From positions 1-6,608 of the forward strand of contig DAOWAQ010000111.1 of assembly GCA_030634505.1 (NCBI GenBank): a stretch of DNA of 6,608 bases, in the 5' to 3' direction. The stretch comes from Calditrichia bacterium. GTDB taxonomy: Bacteria > Calditrichota > Calditrichia > JAJRVZ01. This document shows, one piece after another, positions 5,249 to 6,608 of the stretch. Each line of letters opens with the position of its first letter. Positions within the stretch are counted from its first letter, which is position 1. Made by a program: the position numbers and the translations under genes. The notes beneath the pieces were generated by a model. The model did not search any database, was not told the origin of the DNA, and saw nothing but the letters and a program-made list of their open reading frames with translations.

Positions 5249-6055
5249 ATGATAAAACTCTCAGCAGTAATAATTACCTATAACGAAGAAAATAAAATTG
5301 AAAGGTGCATATTATCTCTAAAATCAATTGTTGATGAGATTGTTGTAGTAGATTCTTTTTCAACTGATAAAACAGAAGAAATCTGTTTACGTTATAATGC
5401 CAAGTTCATAAAAAACCCATTTGGTGGCTATATAGAACAAAAAAACTTTGCCCTAACATGTGCAAGTAATGATTATATTCTATCGCTCGATGCGGACGAA
5501 GCCTTATCCGAAGAACTAAAAGAATCGATTTTAAAAGTTAAATCCGACTGGAAATATGACGGATATTATTTTAATCGTTTTAACAACTATTGTGGTCAAT
5601 GGATATATCATTCGAATTGGTACCCTGACAGGAAGATGAGACTATTTGACCGCAGAAAAGGAGAATGGGGCGGAACAAATCCTCATGATAGGTTTGTATT
5701 AATTAAAGGTGGCACAAAAAAGCATCTTAAGGGAGATCTTCTCCATTGGGTACTACCAACATATGATGCACATATCGACAAAGCAAATAGATTCTCAACC
5801 ATTGCTGCAAATGAGGCTTTTAAAATAGGGAGAAAAGCCTCAATTTTCACGATACTATCACATTCAATGTGGCGTTTTATTAAATCATATTTTATGAACA
5901 TGGGTGTCTTGGATGGATATAATGGCTTTGTTATTAGCTCATTCTCATCTTACACTGTTTTTTTGAAATATATTAAACTTAGACAGCTAAACATAAATGA
6001 AAAGAATGGGAGAAAACGAAAGAAACAAAAACATTCACCTCAAATAGCAAATTAA
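5249..6055 (+). CDS. Family-2 glycosyltransferase, WaaE/core-glucosyltransferase type
   Basis: A 268-residue protein with a GT-A fold of glycosyltransferase family 2. Seen: LSAVIITYNEENKIERCILS (4-23), IVVVDSFSTDKT (31-42, the nucleotide-binding Asp), the FGGYIEQKNFAL loop (58-69), the metal-binding DAD in LSLDADEAL (79-87), and the later WYPDRKMRLFDRRKGEW (124-140), NPHDRFV and HWVLPTYDAHIDKANRFS. This arrangement is typical of the subgroup containing WaaE/KdtX, which adds glucose to the inner core of LPS at the cytoplasmic face of the inner membrane. The C-terminus is amphipathic and ends in a lysine/arginine-rich tail (GRKRKKQKH), which suits membrane association. There is no clear transmembrane helix. 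The gene is intact and leads a likely two-gene unit with the nucleotidyltransferase 7 bases downstream. Sugar donor and acceptor cannot be read from the sequence. Confidence 0.88.
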   Translation: MIKLSAVIITYNEENKIERCILSLKSIVDEIVVVDSFSTDKTEEICLRYNAKFIKNPFGGYIEQKNFALTCASNDYILSLDADEALSEELKESILKVKSDWKYDGYYFNRFNNYCGQWIYHSNWYPDRKMRLFDRRKGEWGGTNPHDRFVLIKGGTKKHLKGDLLHWVLPTYDAHIDKANRFSTIAANEAFKIGRKASIFTILSHSMWRFIKSYFMNMGVLDGYNGFVISSFSSYTVFLKYIKLRQLNINEKNGRKRKKQKHSPQIAN

Positions 6056-6062
6056 TTTTATC

Positions 6063-6608
6063 ATGAAAATTATCATATTAGCAGCAGGTATTGGCTCAAG
6101 ATTAGGAAATCCATTCCCAAAACCACTTACTCCTCTTAAAAGTGGTGATACTATAATGAAACAACAAATAAATAATTTAACATCATATTTTAACTTTGAT
6201 GATATTAACATTGTTGTTGGCTTCAAAAAGGATCTAATTATGGAAAGCATGCCTGATGCAACTTACATTTACAATCAGGTTTTTGACCAAACTAATACTT
6301 CGAAAAGTTTATTAAAAGCTTTAAAAAAATATGTTGGGGAATCTGTATTATGGCTAAATGGAGATGTTGTTTTCGATAAAAGAATTTTTGATTTGCTCAC
6401 TCCTTATATAAATAAAAATGAATCATTTGTTTCAGTTAACAATGAAGAAGTTAGTGATGAAGAAGTTAAATACACTCTAAATTCAGATGGGTTTATTAAA
6501 GAAATATCCAAAACTGTAAAAAACGGTTTAGGGGAAGCTGTTGGTATTAATTTTATTTCATCTAAAGATATTAATTTTCTTATTAAGCGATTAGAAGAAT
6601 GTGATAAT
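6063..6608 (+). CDS. LicC-like sugar/choline-phosphate nucleotidyltransferase, partial
   Basis: Open from the ATG at 6063 to the window edge, 182 codons, with the 3' end missing. Seen: MKIIILAAGIGSRLG (1-15), the nucleotide-binding loop, and PFPKPLTPL (17-25) with the conserved Lys20. NIVVGFKKD follows, then YNQVFDQTNTSKSLLKAL (70-87), LWLNGDVVF (97-104, metal-binding Asp101) and GLGEAVGINFIS (155-166). This is the NTP-transferase fold of LicC-type CTP:phosphocholine cytidylyltransferases and related nucleotidyltransferases. It would make the CDP- or NDP-activated donor in the cytoplasm. The neighbouring LicD and glycerophosphotransferase-like genes, both expected to use CDP-activated donors, favour a CDP-choline or CDP-polyol product. 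That is inference from context; other nucleotide-sugar pyrophosphorylases share the motifs. It starts 7 bases after the glycosyltransferase stop codon, in the context TTATCATG, and is probably cotranscribed. Confidence 0.85.
   Translation, partial: MKIIILAAGIGSRLGNPFPKPLTPLKSGDTIMKQQINNLTSYFNFDDINIVVGFKKDLIMESMPDATYIYNQVFDQTNTSKSLLKALKKYVGESVLWLNGDVVFDKRIFDLLTPYINKNESFVSVNNEEVSDEEVKYTLNSDGFIKEISKTVKNGLGEAVGINFISSKDINFLIKRLEECDN

Noticed and set aside
6035..6250. Minus-strand open frame of 71 codons at the right end
   Set aside because: It lies antisense to the well-supported nucleotidyltransferase gene and has no protein-like motif.

Overview
The window is low-GC (roughly 30% by eye) and looks like a chromosomal fragment of a Bacteroidota. 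Support for this: candidate promoters with the Bacteroidota -7 consensus TAnnTTTG at several gene fronts, A/T-rich start contexts mostly lacking a Shine-Dalgarno, and a secreted protein with a carboxypeptidase-regulatory-like domain. The genus cannot be told from sequence alone.

Left part (1-1070, minus strand): the first 31 codons of a PLP-dependent threonine/serine dehydratase run off the left edge. Behind them is a spaced inverted repeat (139-220), then a complete secreted protein of unknown function (261-1043) that most likely starts at a TTG. The gap 1044-1327 holds two divergent promoters and a tandem 12-bp repeat, but no gene I can support.

Middle (1267-4309, plus strand): dapD (lysine and peptidoglycan precursor synthesis) is followed 11 bp later by an intact LicD-family transferase gene. 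Then comes a short unrecognised open frame (2771-2953), and then a CDP-glycerol glycerophosphotransferase-like gene. That last gene is broken by a 266-bp tandem duplication. Because 266 is not a multiple of three, the second copy is out of frame. Removing one copy would restore a 356-residue protein.

A second licD gene (4982-4362, minus strand) faces this gene across a shared hairpin terminator. It is full length except for an in-frame TAA at codon 36, exactly where its intact relative has a Glu. The gap 4983-5248 holds divergent promoters and a small hairpin.

Right part (5249-6608, plus strand): a family-2 glycosyltransferase of the WaaE/core-glucosyltransferase kind is followed 7 bp later by a LicC-like nucleotidyltransferase that runs off the right edge.

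Taken together, LicC-like (activates a small group as a CDP/NDP derivative), LicD and Glyphos-type proteins (transfer phospho-groups), and the glycosyltransferase form a plausible pathway that decorates a cell-surface glycan or lipooligosaccharide with phosphocholine or a polyol phosphate. Two adjacent genes of this pathway carry independent, simple, potentially reversible lesions. That is the main point of interest: either decay or switching of a surface antigen, or a mixed-strain assembly join, which must be excluded first.
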